Shown piece by piece: positions 9,568-18,322 of a DNA stretch of 64,000 nucleotides; positions within the stretch are counted from its first letter, which is position 1; each line of letters starts with the position of its first letter. The stretch is from Staphylococcus lutrae. Its GTDB lineage: Bacteria; Bacillota; Bacilli; Staphylococcales; Staphylococcaceae. Made by a program: the position numbers and the translations under genes. Location of the stretch: NCBI RefSeq assembly GCF_002101335.1, contig NZ_CP020773.1:1612001-1676000 (forward strand), in the 5' to 3' direction. The notes beneath the pieces were generated by a model, which ran no database searches, was not told the DNA's origin, and saw only the letters and a program-made list of their open reading frames with translations.

Positions 9568-9785
9568 TGGCGTTCTTGTTTCGTAGGTTTTGTACTGGGA
9601 GTATCTAAAGATTCATCATCTTCTGTGATATGTTCTGTTGCAGATTTAAATTCACGTAACGTTGAACCAATGGCTCGACCAAATTGAGGGAGTTTTTTCG
9701 GTCCAAAAAGAATGAGCGCAATGACACTGATGATGATAAGACCGGTTGGACTCGTCATACCTAAAACGAATGTCGTTTCTAACAT
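9564..9785 (-). CDS. tatA: TatA twin-arginine translocase pore subunit
   Basis: 73 residues. One N-terminal membrane helix ([15 protein letters not shown]), the conserved [14 protein letters not shown] hinge and amphipathic helix, then a charged tail. With TatC it forms the minimal two-component Tat translocase of Gram-positive bacteria. Its stop overlaps the tatC ATG. It follows efeU and serves the Tat substrate EfeB encoded in the same cluster. Confidence 0.92.
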   Translation of the reverse strand: MLETTFVLGMTSPTGLIIISVIALILFGPKKLPQFGRAIGSTLREFKSATEHITEDDESLDTPSTKPTKQERQ

Positions 9786-9897
9786 AAAAATTCCTCTTCT
9801 CTAAATGTTTCTCTTATCACTTTTTTAATATGTGTTTACGATAAGGGTAGCCAATACATTTAATGCGTTGACTTGTCGTTCTAAATGTTTGAAGAAA

Positions 9898-9932
9898 TGT
9901 GGGGGAGTGGAGATGAGCAACCACCCCCGCAT
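9898..9932 (-). terminator. hairpin between efeU and tatA
   Basis: GC-rich inverted repeat (TGTGGGGG...TGG with CCACCCCCGCA) in the 226-base gap downstream of efeU. It may partly separate the efe genes from tatAC. Confidence 0.5.
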
Positions 9933-10011
9933 TATAGCCAATCACTGTGAACGATAATCGGGTTAGCATATTTGATCTGTGTGTACTTTAGTTTTGCAGT
10001 TTTTTAACAGA

Positions 10012-11736
10012 TTATTTAGGTTTCTTATTTGCTTTAAACGTGTAAATGAGTCCCACAAATATCATGAAAATCATTTGTGCTACAAGTGTTTCAATCGTTG
10101 GATAGAAACCAACCCAACTTAGCGTAGGAACATTTTCTAAACTGTGTCTCGATATGATATCTAATAATTGTAACTTTTGAATGCTCATTCCAAGCATTTT
10201 GAATGCCATGATAAATAAAATGAATGATAAGAACTTAAAAATATAATAAATCGGGATTAATTTAATGATAAAGCGATATAAGAATGCAAATACAGTTAAA
10301 ATGGCAAGTGCGTAAACAATGCCTAAAATAAAGTGTATCGCTGTAATGCTACCGACCATTCCCATATAAAAAACTATAATTTCAACACCTTCTCTTAATA
10401 CGGTGATGCCTCCAATGGTGCCTAGTAATAGAAGATTTCGGTTTTGAACGGCCTTATTGTACATCGATTGCATCATTGCATCCCAGCGTCTCGCATTTGA
10501 ACGTTGATGCATCCATATTCCGACAATATACATTAAGAATACAGCAATCAATCCTAGAGCGGCTTCCATACCTTCTCTGAGTATACCGCTATCGCCAAGT
10601 AAGCGGATAAACAAAAATGCGAGTAATAAACTGATGATTAATCCCGCTATGGCGCCGCCTAAAACACTTACTGTGCCTTTTCTATCGTGCATTTGGCGTG
10701 TCATCGTTGTCAATGTCATAACAATGAGTAATACTTCTAATCCTTCACGTAAAAATATGAGCATGACATCCCATGAAGTATAACCTTGCTTGCCAACTGT
10801 TTCTGCAATTTCTTGGTTAATAGTGGTCAATGCTTTTTTTACATCATCTTTGTTAGTATTGTCTAATATACCTTGATAGTAGGGGATACGGTTTTCAATT
10901 TTATTGTAAAGACTGATGTTTTTCGTTTGGATTTGGCCTTCTACATACGGCCATGTTTTGATGAATTGACTAAGTGATTGATCGGCTTGCTTCAAATCTC
11001 CTCGATCAATTGCTTGAATCGATTGATTGAGATATATGTTTAAATCTGTTGCATGGTATTGACGTTTATGTTTGTTTCCTACGGTTTGATCAGCTTGATT
11101 GATTGCTGATTTGAAAGACTGCCAACTTGAGTCGACTTTTTGAGTATTTAACGGTTCTTTTTCGATAGACACCCTTAATTGCATTAAATAAACTTCAATT
11201 TGACCGTATTGATCCACATTTTTGTTTCTAATGACGGATTCATGTTTTGTCCATATTGAATTAAGCGTACCATTAATTTGCTTTAATTTTTCTTGATTGT
11301 TATCTTTTATGGCTTTTTTAATGACGGATTCTTGTTGATTAATTAAGGACTGTAACGTTTTAATCGCTGCTTTATTGTCTGTTTGATTGTGTGTCTTTTC
11401 ATAAGCAATGAGTGACTTTGTTAATTCTGAAAGTTGCGCTTTTTGCTTTTCAGTAGATTGAGCGGTATTTAAATTTTTTAAATCGGATGCGACACGTTGT
11501 CCTTCTTCAGAATGATCAAGTTTTAAGGCATGGACTTGCTTTTCCACTTGCTCAATACTGTTCTTTTTAGCAGTGTCAGATTGGTTTTTATTTTGTAATG
11601 CTGACTTTGCATCTGAAATAGCGACATAGACATCATTAAAATCTTTTTCATTTTCAGCAGCAGTAACAGGAAGGATTTTAGTGAAGGCACTCAATAGGAT
11701 AGCAACGATAACACATTTAATTAAATAATGCTTCAC
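10012..11736 (-). CDS. efeU: EfeU/FTR1-type iron permease with N-terminal extracellular domain (FepC-like)
   Basis: 574 residues, GTG start with GGAGG eight bases upstream. Signal-like N-terminus, a long helical extracellular region (about 30-310), then an FTR1 permease domain with seven hydrophobic segments. Both signature iron-binding motifs are present: FLREGLEVLL near residue 330 and VLREGVEIIVF near 450. It is the membrane channel of the EfeUOB/FepABC iron or heme-iron uptake system. It overlaps the efeB 3' end by 20 bases, so the three genes form one operon. Confidence 0.9.
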   Translation of the reverse strand: MKHYLIKCVIVAILLSAFTKILPVTAAENEKDFNDVYVAISDAKSALQNKNQSDTAKKNSIEQVEKQVHALKLDHSEEGQRVASDLKNLNTAQSTEKQKAQLSELTKSLIAYEKTHNQTDNKAAIKTLQSLINQQESVIKKAIKDNNQEKLKQINGTLNSIWTKHESVIRNKNVDQYGQIEVYLMQLRVSIEKEPLNTQKVDSSWQSFKSAINQADQTVGNKHKRQYHATDLNIYLNQSIQAIDRGDLKQADQSLSQFIKTWPYVEGQIQTKNISLYNKIENRIPYYQGILDNTNKDDVKKALTTINQEIAETVGKQGYTSWDVMLIFLREGLEVLLIVMTLTTMTRQMHDRKGTVSVLGGAIAGLIISLLLAFLFIRLLGDSGILREGMEAALGLIAVFLMYIVGIWMHQRSNARRWDAMMQSMYNKAVQNRNLLLLGTIGGITVLREGVEIIVFYMGMVGSITAIHFILGIVYALAILTVFAFLYRFIIKLIPIYYIFKFLSFILFIMAFKMLGMSIQKLQLLDIISRHSLENVPTLSWVGFYPTIETLVAQMIFMIFVGLIYTFKANKKPK

Positions 11737-12943
11737 CTAAGTAACCTCCCTTTTTGACGCCAGGGAGAATTAAAAATAATCCGGACCCTCTATGTGTAAT
11801 ATATTCATTTAGTTTATCTTTTGAGCCTAAACTATTTTGTATATCAATAAATTGTTGTGGATGTTTCTGGAATGAAATAAATAATAGTCCTGCGTCGTAG
11901 TTCCCTGTTTTATTGTCTGTACCACGCATATAGTTATAAGCACGACGTAAAATTTCTGTATTAGCTTCCTTTGCTAAGCGTGTATGGGCATCTTTTGGAA
12001 TAACATCCGCTCCTTGTGCATCTTTTGCTGATAAGTCCATATCATCAAACTCATTTTTTTTGCCTAATGGGGCACCAGATGCGCGATGACGTCCAAATGT
12101 TGCTTCTTGTTCTTCTAAAGCTGTGCGATCCCACGTTTCGATATGGATTTGAATCTTTCTTAATACACAATAGGTACCATACTTTGCCCAACCGTCGTCT
12201 AGAAATACATAATTTTTATAACCTTTTGTGTCACGAGGGTTTTGTGTCCCATCTTTAAATGCCATTAAATTTCGCGGAGTCTCTTTGCCTTTTCCAGAAA
12301 TGAAACCTGTCTCAGACCATTTCACTTGAACAACATCGAGATAAGGTCGAATTAAGTTGTGAATGGCATGGAAGGCGACTTGTGGATCGTCTGCACACGC
12401 TTGAATGAAGATATCTCCGCCTGTAATGGCTTTATCTAACTGATCATTTGGAAAATGTGGCAAATCTTTAAATGAGTGAGGGATTTTACTTTTAAGTCCT
12501 AATTGTTGTAAAAAGTTTCTACTCACACCGAAAGTAAGAGTTAATTTGTTTGCATCAAGATCTAACGCTTCTCCGGTGTCAACAGGTGGGAGCAAAGTAT
12601 TGCTTGTTGCCTTTCCAATTGCTTTGCCCTGCATCATGTTCAGAGCACTTTGTGTCCAAGATTTAAACATTTTTCGAATGACTGTCGTATCTTTATTTTT
12701 CAAATCTAATACAGCTAAATGGATGTTTTTTTGCGGTGGGGTCGTAATACCAGGTTGAACTTTACCGTAAAATTGATATGCTGTGTCTGATTCATCTTGG
12801 GGGGTATCGAACATCGATTTAAATGAGAAGATACTTCCAACACCGCTAGCCCCTATCGCGATGCCCGCGCCCCCAACGCCTAACATTTTGAGGAATGATC
12901 GGCGTGAATAAATCGTCTCATTATGGTTGTTTTGTTGTGTCAT
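11717..12943 (-). CDS. efeB: EfeB/FepB Dyp-type peroxidase, Tat substrate
   Basis: 408 residues. A textbook twin-arginine signal, SRRSFLKMLG, at residues 13-22 is followed by a hydrophobic stretch. The body is a Dyp-type heme peroxidase with the family GXXDG-type motif (FKDGTQNPR) and a heme-ligand region toward the C-terminus. In this family it releases or oxidises iron from heme or ferrous iron at the cell surface for EfeU. Its export depends on TatAC encoded just downstream. The start overlaps the efeO stop as ATGA. Confidence 0.92.
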   Translation of the reverse strand: MTQQNNHNETIYSRRSFLKMLGVGGAGIAIGASGVGSIFSFKSMFDTPQDESDTAYQFYGKVQPGITTPPQKNIHLAVLDLKNKDTTVIRKMFKSWTQSALNMMQGKAIGKATSNTLLPPVDTGEALDLDANKLTLTFGVSRNFLQQLGLKSKIPHSFKDLPHFPNDQLDKAITGGDIFIQACADDPQVAFHAIHNLIRPYLDVVQVKWSETGFISGKGKETPRNLMAFKDGTQNPRDTKGYKNYVFLDDGWAKYGTYCVLRKIQIHIETWDRTALEEQEATFGRHRASGAPLGKKNEFDDMDLSAKDAQGADVIPKDAHTRLAKEANTEILRRAYNYMRGTDNKTGNYDAGLLFISFQKHPQQFIDIQNSLGSKDKLNEYITHRGSGLFLILPGVKKGGYLGEALFN

Positions 12944-13794
12944 TCTGTAACCACTGCCATTTGACTCAATGGTTCACCCAGTTCATTGACCGCATTGGAG
13001 AGTTCTTTTTTCTGTGAGTCAGTTAATTCAGTATATAAAATGTAGCCATCATCTTTTTTATATTTGTCTAATAATTGATTGACTTTATCAAATTTTGATT
13101 TAATATTTTGACTTAAATCTTTATCTTTTTGATCTAAAGTAGGTTTGAAAAGTTCATATATTTTTTCGGCACCTTCAATATTAGCTTTAAAGTCGTACAG
13201 GTCAGTGTGAGAATAAATTTCTTCTTCACCAGTAATTTTAGAAGTTGAAATTTCATTGAGTAAGTCGACAGATCCTTGGAGCATTAATTTGGGTGTAATA
13301 TCTAAAGTGTCTGCTTTTGCACGTAATTCCTTCGTATCTTTTAACAGTTGATCAGCATCTTTTTTTGTCGTGTCATTAATGATTTGATCTTCAAATAGGG
13401 CTTTCTCGATTTTGTGATAACCTGTCCATTCTTGTTCTTTGTTTTCTTCTTTCAGGTCTGCGAGTCGTGCGTCAATTTTAGGGTCTAAATCTCCAAACGA
13501 TTCAGCAACAGGTTCAGAACGTTCATAATACATGCGTACTTTCGGATATAATGATTTCGCTTTTTCTCTATCATCATTTTTAATGGCTTGGACAAAGTCT
13601 TCAGTTCCAACAAGGAATTGATCTAACTCATTATCTGTAAACTTTTTATATTCTTGTGTTGCTTTCTCTAACGCCGCCGTGCTTTCAGTACTTCCCTTTG
13701 ATGATTTCCCTTTTGGTTTATCATCATGATTTTGATTCCCACATGCAGTGAGTAGAAGTGACGATGCTAATAAGACCGTTGTCATTTTTTTCAT
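12940..13794 (-). CDS. efeO: EfeO/FepA iron-binding lipoprotein
   Basis: About 284 residues. Lipoprotein signal with lipobox LLTAC near residue 18, then a Ser/Lys linker and an all-helical EfeO (M75-like) domain, including the repeated YYERSEPVAESFGDLDP-type segment and GYHKIEKALF. It delivers iron to the EfeU permease. The ATG at 13794 is favoured by GAGG eight bases upstream. It is first in the operon, with a Fur-type box about 130 bases upstream. Confidence 0.9.
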   Translation of the reverse strand: MKKMTTVLLASSLLLTACGNQNHDDKPKGKSSKGSTESTAALEKATQEYKKFTDNELDQFLVGTEDFVQAIKNDDREKAKSLYPKVRMYYERSEPVAESFGDLDPKIDARLADLKEENKEQEWTGYHKIEKALFEDQIINDTTKKDADQLLKDTKELRAKADTLDITPKLMLQGSVDLLNEISTSKITGEEEIYSHTDLYDFKANIEGAEKIYELFKPTLDQKDKDLSQNIKSKFDKVNQLLDKYKKDDGYILYTELTDSQKKELSNAVNELGEPLSQMAVVTE

Positions 13795-14246
13795 AGTTTT
13801 CACCTCATCGATATAATAGATTATGATAATGATCGTGGTTGCTTGCTAAGATAAATGTTTTGTGTAAAATCAACACGCCTGAATGTGATGTGCTGAAACC
13901 GCATACAACAGCAAACACTTTATCAATTGATAATCATTTTCAATTAATTATATTCCGAGGTATCCATAATTGTCAATATAGTTTATTAATAGATTTTATC
14001 AAATTGAATATTTAATATAAATTTCTTCATTTGTTATTTATTTATGCTTGATTGTTGATGATGAATGCTTTTGTTTTTAATCAACATGAAATATTTACAC
14101 GCTTTAAGAGAAATAATAAGAGGTGGAACGAATAAAGGTCTTTAAACAAAAATACAGTAAAATTTCAAAATAAAAATAAATTCAAACACTATAAAACTAT
14201 GAAAAATGATAAGATAAACAAATACGATGAAAATAGGAGTGAAACG
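13795..14246. other. intergenic region between divergent efeO and the binding-protein gene
   Basis: AT-rich. Contains the Fur box described separately and presumably the start sites of both divergent units. No box was seen close to the plus-strand gene. Nothing else was recognised. Confidence 0.4.
13928..13942 (-). promoter_or_regulatory. Fur box upstream of efeO
   Basis: TGATAATCATTTTCA matches the 7-1-7 Fur inverted repeat TGATAATNATTATCA in all but two positions. It should make efeOBU-tatAC iron-repressed. A weaker partial match lies at about 13822-13836. Confidence 0.8.
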
Positions 14247-15125
14247 ATGAAATTTAAATGGTTTGTAACCGTAATCATCATAATGATTTTCATACTTGTT
14301 GGGTGTGATGCTAATGAAAATCAGACCAAAAAGACTGAGGGATCTTCTGATACAGTCCCCAAACGGGTGATTTCATTAATACCGAGCAATACGGAAATTT
14401 TATATGAACTAGGACTTGGAGATAAAATTGTCGGTGTTTCAACTGTAGATGATTATCCAAAAGAAGTGCGCAATAAGCAGCAATTTGATGCTTTACATTT
14501 GAATGAAGAAGCCCTCATTAAAGCACGGCCGGACTTGATATTAGCGCATGAATCTCAAAAAGCGACACAAGGAAAAGTACTCGATCGCTTGAGTGAGCGT
14601 GGCATTCAAGTCGTCTATGTTAAAGATGCACATTCGATTGAAGAGATGTATGACAGTTTCAAACAAATTGGTAAGGTCACTGGAACAGAAAAAAAGGCAG
14701 AAGCGCTTGTGAGTGAAACGAAACAGCATATTGCAGAAGTGGTAAAACAAATTCCCGACAAAGCACAACCGCGAGTGTTTATTGAGATTGCATCAACACC
14801 TGAAATTTATGCGGCAGGTGGAGAAACATTTATGAACGATATGCTTAAGCAACTGCATGCGCAAAACATATTTGCAGATGTTCAAGGTTGGCCCAAAGTA
14901 AGCAAAGAGCAAATCATCAAGAAGAATCCTGATGTAATGATTGCGACAACGGGTGTGTCAACAGAAGCCTATCGATCAGAAGTGCAACAACGTGGTGGGT
15001 TTGATGAAATCAAGGCGGTCAAAGCGCAACGTGTGATAGCACTCAACGATGATATGTTATCGCGTCCTGGACCGCGTTTGGATGAGGCGATGAAAATGTT
15101 GAGAGATGCCATTTATGAAAAATAG
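14247..15125 (+). CDS. ABC transporter substrate-binding lipoprotein (BtuF/FecB family)
   Basis: About 292 residues from ATG 14247, which has AGGAG at the right distance; the upstream in-frame ATG does not. Lipobox ILVGC near residue 18, then a helical-backbone (class III) binding fold: KRVISLIPSNTEILYELGLG, the mid helix, and a second lobe ending RPGPRLDEAM. This family binds cobalamin, heme or ferric siderophores; the ligand here is uncertain. The 3' end overlaps the permease gene. No ATPase gene follows. Confidence 0.85.
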   Translation: MKFKWFVTVIIIMIFILVGCDANENQTKKTEGSSDTVPKRVISLIPSNTEILYELGLGDKIVGVSTVDDYPKEVRNKQQFDALHLNEEALIKARPDLILAHESQKATQGKVLDRLSERGIQVVYVKDAHSIEEMYDSFKQIGKVTGTEKKAEALVSETKQHIAEVVKQIPDKAQPRVFIEIASTPEIYAAGGETFMNDMLKQLHAQNIFADVQGWPKVSKEQIIKKNPDVMIATTGVSTEAYRSEVQQRGGFDEIKAVKAQRVIALNDDMLSRPGPRLDEAMKMLRDAIYEK

Positions 15126-16065
15126 GAAAATCAAAGGTTTCATGGCCATGAGTACATGGAGCCTTCTTTTAATGCTTGTCTGTGCATACAGCTTATTGAG
15201 TCAGTTGGAATGGGGGAGTCCTTTAACGCAGACGTTGATTGTAGAGGTGCGGTTGCCACGCACACTCTTAGCGCTGTTCGTTGGAATGGGACTCACGCTT
15301 GCAGGGCAAATGTTTCAGATTATATTAAATAATCCGCTCGCAGATAGTTATACGCTCGGTTTGGCGAATGGGGCGACAGTTGGTGCAGCCTCTGCTGTTA
15401 TGCTTGGCCTTCCTTTTGTTTGGATTGCCCCTTTTGCGATAGCGATGGGAATGGTCTCATTGTTGATTGTAATGATGATTGCCTACGCCTTATCAAAAGG
15501 CAATCCGACCCGAGGATTGATTTTAGCAGGTATTTTAATAGGGGCGTTATTGAATGCGGTATTGTTTATACTCGTTCAATTCAATCCTCAACGCTTACAA
15601 AATATTGTCGCTTATATGTTTGGGGGATTTTCTGCAGCAGAGTATCGAGAAGTCATTGTTGTCAGTTTATTACTTTTAGTGGTAGGCGGGCTATTGGTTT
15701 TTTGGACATCTCAAATAAAGTTGTTGCAAATGAATGAATGGTCGAGCGCTGCATTGGGTTTAAACGTCGAACGTTTATCATTAAGCATACTCGTTCTTGT
15801 GACGATGTTGTCAGCCGTGATGATTGGTTTTGTCGGTGTGATTGGATTTATTGGGATGGTCATTCCTCAATTTGTGCATCGGATGAGTCGAGGGCACTTG
15901 CTTTTTAAAATGGGTTTAAATGTTTTGATTGGGGGCACAATCATGGTCGCTGCCGATGTTATAGGCGCACAGTGGTTCGCACCGATTCAAATTCCGGCAA
16001 GCATCGTATTGGCGGTTTTAGGCATTCCATTGATGTTATATCTCATGGTGATGGACCGCCGATAA
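15106..16065 (+). CDS. FecCD-type ABC transporter permease
   Basis: 319 residues with about nine to ten membrane helices. Family blocks are visible: LPRTLLALFVGMGLTLAGQMFQIILNNPLA, GFVGVIGFIGMVIPQFVHR and a C-terminal GIPLMLYL. It forms a homodimeric channel for the preceding binding protein (20-base overlap). The cognate ATPase is missing locally, so it probably uses a shared one such as FhuC. ATG 15106 or ATG 15115 are both possible starts, without a strong ribosome site; translational coupling is likely. Confidence 0.87.
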   Translation: MPFMKNRKIKGFMAMSTWSLLLMLVCAYSLLSQLEWGSPLTQTLIVEVRLPRTLLALFVGMGLTLAGQMFQIILNNPLADSYTLGLANGATVGAASAVMLGLPFVWIAPFAIAMGMVSLLIVMMIAYALSKGNPTRGLILAGILIGALLNAVLFILVQFNPQRLQNIVAYMFGGFSAAEYREVIVVSLLLLVVGGLLVFWTSQIKLLQMNEWSSAALGLNVERLSLSILVLVTMLSAVMIGFVGVIGFIGMVIPQFVHRMSRGHLLFKMGLNVLIGGTIMVAADVIGAQWFAPIQIPASIVLAVLGIPLMLYLMVMDRR

Positions 16066-16120
16066 ATCATTGACGCATATAGTATAATATTATTTAAAAG
16101 ATGAAGTAATGGGGTAGACT

Positions 16121-16825
16121 ATGGACTTAACACAAATTAAAGCCGTGATCTTTGATTTAGAAGGTACACTGTTAGACCGTCAGAAATCACGCGAAAAATT
16201 TATTGAAGAACAATATGAACGATTTCATGATTATTTGGTGCGCGTACAGGCTTCAGACTTTCGTAAAAAATTTATAGAGCTGGATGATGATGCCGATCAT
16301 GACAAACCAGATTTGTATAAAGAAATGATTAAGCGATTTAATATAGATCGTTTAACTTGGAAAGACTTATTTCATGATTTTGAAATGCATTTTTATCGTT
16401 ACGTGTTTCCGTTTTATGATACGACATACACTTTACGAAAATTAAAAGAAGCGAATTACAAAATTGGTGTCATTGCGAATGGTAAGTCTAAAATTAAGCG
16501 TTATCGTGTTTATGCATTAGGAATAGAGTCTTACGTCAATCACTTGACGACTTCGGAAAATGTCGGCTTTCGAAAACCACACCCACGAATTTATGAAGAT
16601 TTATTAGAAAAGTTAGACGTACAACCGGAACAGGTGATCTATGTAGGGGATGATGCATTAAACGATGTGGCGCCAGCGCGAGCTATGGGAATGGTGAGTG
16701 TTTGGTATCGTCACGGTGAACAAGCGGACGAAGTCGTGCCACTCGATTCAGAAATGGATTTTGAAATTACAACGCTTGAAGAATTACTAGATATTTTAAA
16801 TATTAAACGGGAGGCTGAAAAGTAA
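16121..16825 (+). CDS. HAD-superfamily hydrolase with altered motif I
   Basis: 234 residues. Rossmann-like HAD core with helical cap. Motif I reads FDLEGTLLD, with Glu where the general acid/base Asp (DxD) is normal. Motif II reads VIANG, with Ala where Ser/Thr is usual. Motif III Lys (FRKPHPRIY) and motif IV (VGDDALND) are intact. The nucleophile Asp remains, so weak activity is possible, but the active site is unusual. It ends in a one-base overlap with the next gene, so the two are translationally coupled. Confidence 0.82.
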   Translation: MDLTQIKAVIFDLEGTLLDRQKSREKFIEEQYERFHDYLVRVQASDFRKKFIELDDDADHDKPDLYKEMIKRFNIDRLTWKDLFHDFEMHFYRYVFPFYDTTYTLRKLKEANYKIGVIANGKSKIKRYRVYALGIESYVNHLTTSENVGFRKPHPRIYEDLLEKLDVQPEQVIYVGDDALNDVAPARAMGMVSVWYRHGEQADEVVPLDSEMDFEITTLEELLDILNIKREAEK

Positions 16826-17625
16826 TGCAATTATTTAAAGCATCAGATGGTACGGCCTTGAATTACCGCTCTATGGGTAAAGGCTATCCAATTGTAATGG
16901 TACATTCTATCTACATGAACCATACGATTTTTGAAGATATTGCCAAGCGCTTATCACGTTATTTTCAAGTCATTCTTATTGATTTAAGAGGTCATGGCTA
17001 TTCAGATAAACCTTTACAAATTGATTTCCCTGAGTATAGCCAAGACTTAAAAGAATTGATGGACTTTTTATATATCGAGTGTGCAACAGTGATTGGCATT
17101 GAATTAGGCAGTGCTGTCGCTTTAGATTTAGTACGTCGAGCGCCAGAAAAAGTGTCGGAGTTGATTTTGATTAATCCGACAGTGGAAGAAGAAGTTTTAC
17201 CTGATGAGCGACTGTTTCGTAAATACGCCGAGAAAATCCGAACATGGAGTGAAGCGGAACAGGCGAAGTATTTAGATAAACATCTCTATTTCGCCAATGG
17301 GAAAGTACGTCGATTTCTTAAAGGTGTGAATGACTCTGCAGCGTTATTAACTGATTTTGAAAAAACGGCAGTAGAGGAATCGTTCACAGACATTGATTTG
17401 GAAGGATTTTTACCGGAAGTACATGTGCGGACGTTAGTGATTGCAGGTGTGGCGAATGAACGTGTGATACCAAACGAATCTGAATATGTGGCGCAATTAT
17501 TGCCGAATGCCACGTACGCGTTATTTAAGAAATCAGGTGTCTATCCCTTTGTAGAAGAAAAAGAGAAGTTCCTGAAAACGGTGAAAAACTTTATGCAAAG
17601 AACGACGCATAATATGGATCTGTAA
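16825..17625 (+). CDS. alpha/beta-hydrolase-fold protein lacking a recognisable catalytic triad
   Basis: 266 residues. The fold is clear: oxyanion-side VMVHSIYMNH, strand-4 LIDLRGHGYSDKP near residue 55, and the C-terminal part ALFKKSGVYPFVEEKEKF. At the nucleophile elbow, where G-x-S-x-G is expected, it reads GIELGS, so Glu replaces Ser. The acid position lies in a region reading ANERVIP instead of a D-x-x-x-P pattern, and the usual catalytic GH near the C-terminus reads GV. All three catalytic residues appear lost. It may be a binding protein or a pseudoenzyme working with the coupled HAD protein. Confidence 0.8.
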   Translation: MQLFKASDGTALNYRSMGKGYPIVMVHSIYMNHTIFEDIAKRLSRYFQVILIDLRGHGYSDKPLQIDFPEYSQDLKELMDFLYIECATVIGIELGSAVALDLVRRAPEKVSELILINPTVEEEVLPDERLFRKYAEKIRTWSEAEQAKYLDKHLYFANGKVRRFLKGVNDSAALLTDFEKTAVEESFTDIDLEGFLPEVHVRTLVIAGVANERVIPNESEYVAQLLPNATYALFKKSGVYPFVEEKEKFLKTVKNFMQRTTHNMDL

Positions 17626-17643
17626 TCTTTTTGTAATATAACT

Positions 17644-17668
17644 GTTATTCCCGTGGACTTTAGGGTAT
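17644..17668 (+). promoter_or_regulatory. sigma-B-type promoter
   Basis: GTTATT (17644-17649), a 13-base spacer and GGGTAT (17663-17668) match the staphylococcal sigma-B consensus (GTTTWW-N13-15-GGGWAW). It stands 43 bases before the start of the secreted-protein gene and should make it stress-induced. Confidence 0.75.
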
Positions 17669-17711
17669 GATAAGGGTGAATACGATAAAGAGAAAGAGGA
17701 GTGTGAACCCT

Positions 17712-18221
17712 ATGAAAAAGTTGGCAAGCGTGTTACTTATAACAGGACTTACATTTTCAGGTGTTTATACAGGTTCAGCTAATGCAATGACAGGGAATAG
17801 CTTGGAGTCAGTCAAAGCGCTACAGAATGGTGATCAAGAGATTGAAGGCGTGGCTATTGGTGAAAAAATGGGCAAGGTGCTTGAAGATAAAGGAAAAGGG
17901 ATTCATACAACTAACGCCAATGGGAAAGAGGAATATTACGAATATCATACGGATAAGGGTCAGATGATTGTTACAGCCAATGGTGCGGGTCGGCATGCGA
18001 AAGTGAAGCGCATTAGCATGAGCTATGACGAACTGAATGGTCCTAAATATGACGATGTGAAAAAGCAAGTCAGTTCACGTGCAATCATGCGTTTACATTT
18101 TAACAATATCACAGGAAATAGTGGTTACATCTCAGATGGCCCTGTTTCATATCAGTTCACATCATCCAATCCACACGACAAAACGTTAAAGTTATACCGC
18201 ATTGACTTGGAAGCAAATTAA
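17712..18221 (+). CDS. secreted protein, staphylococcal conserved, function unknown
   Basis: About 169 residues from ATG 17712. Sec signal peptide MKKLASVLLITGLTF...SANA with likely cleavage after ANA at residue 25. The mature part is hydrophilic, with a motif ESVKALQNGDQEIEGVAIGEKM and a Tyr-rich YYEYHTDKG stretch; no known domain was recognised. In S. aureus a similar small exported protein lies in the same position near sarA. A sigma-B-type promoter directly precedes it. Confidence 0.75.
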   Translation: MKKLASVLLITGLTFSGVYTGSANAMTGNSLESVKALQNGDQEIEGVAIGEKMGKVLEDKGKGIHTTNANGKEEYYEYHTDKGQMIVTANGAGRHAKVKRISMSYDELNGPKYDDVKKQVSSRAIMRLHFNNITGNSGYISDGPVSYQFTSSNPHDKTLKLYRIDLEAN

Positions 18222-18322
18222 ATAAGAGTCATCATGATGAATAACGTGCATCAAGAGCAAGTGTCTGCGCGTCTCGCTTACTGACATAATAAGACGATGT
18301 ATCAAATGAGACGGAGGATTAT

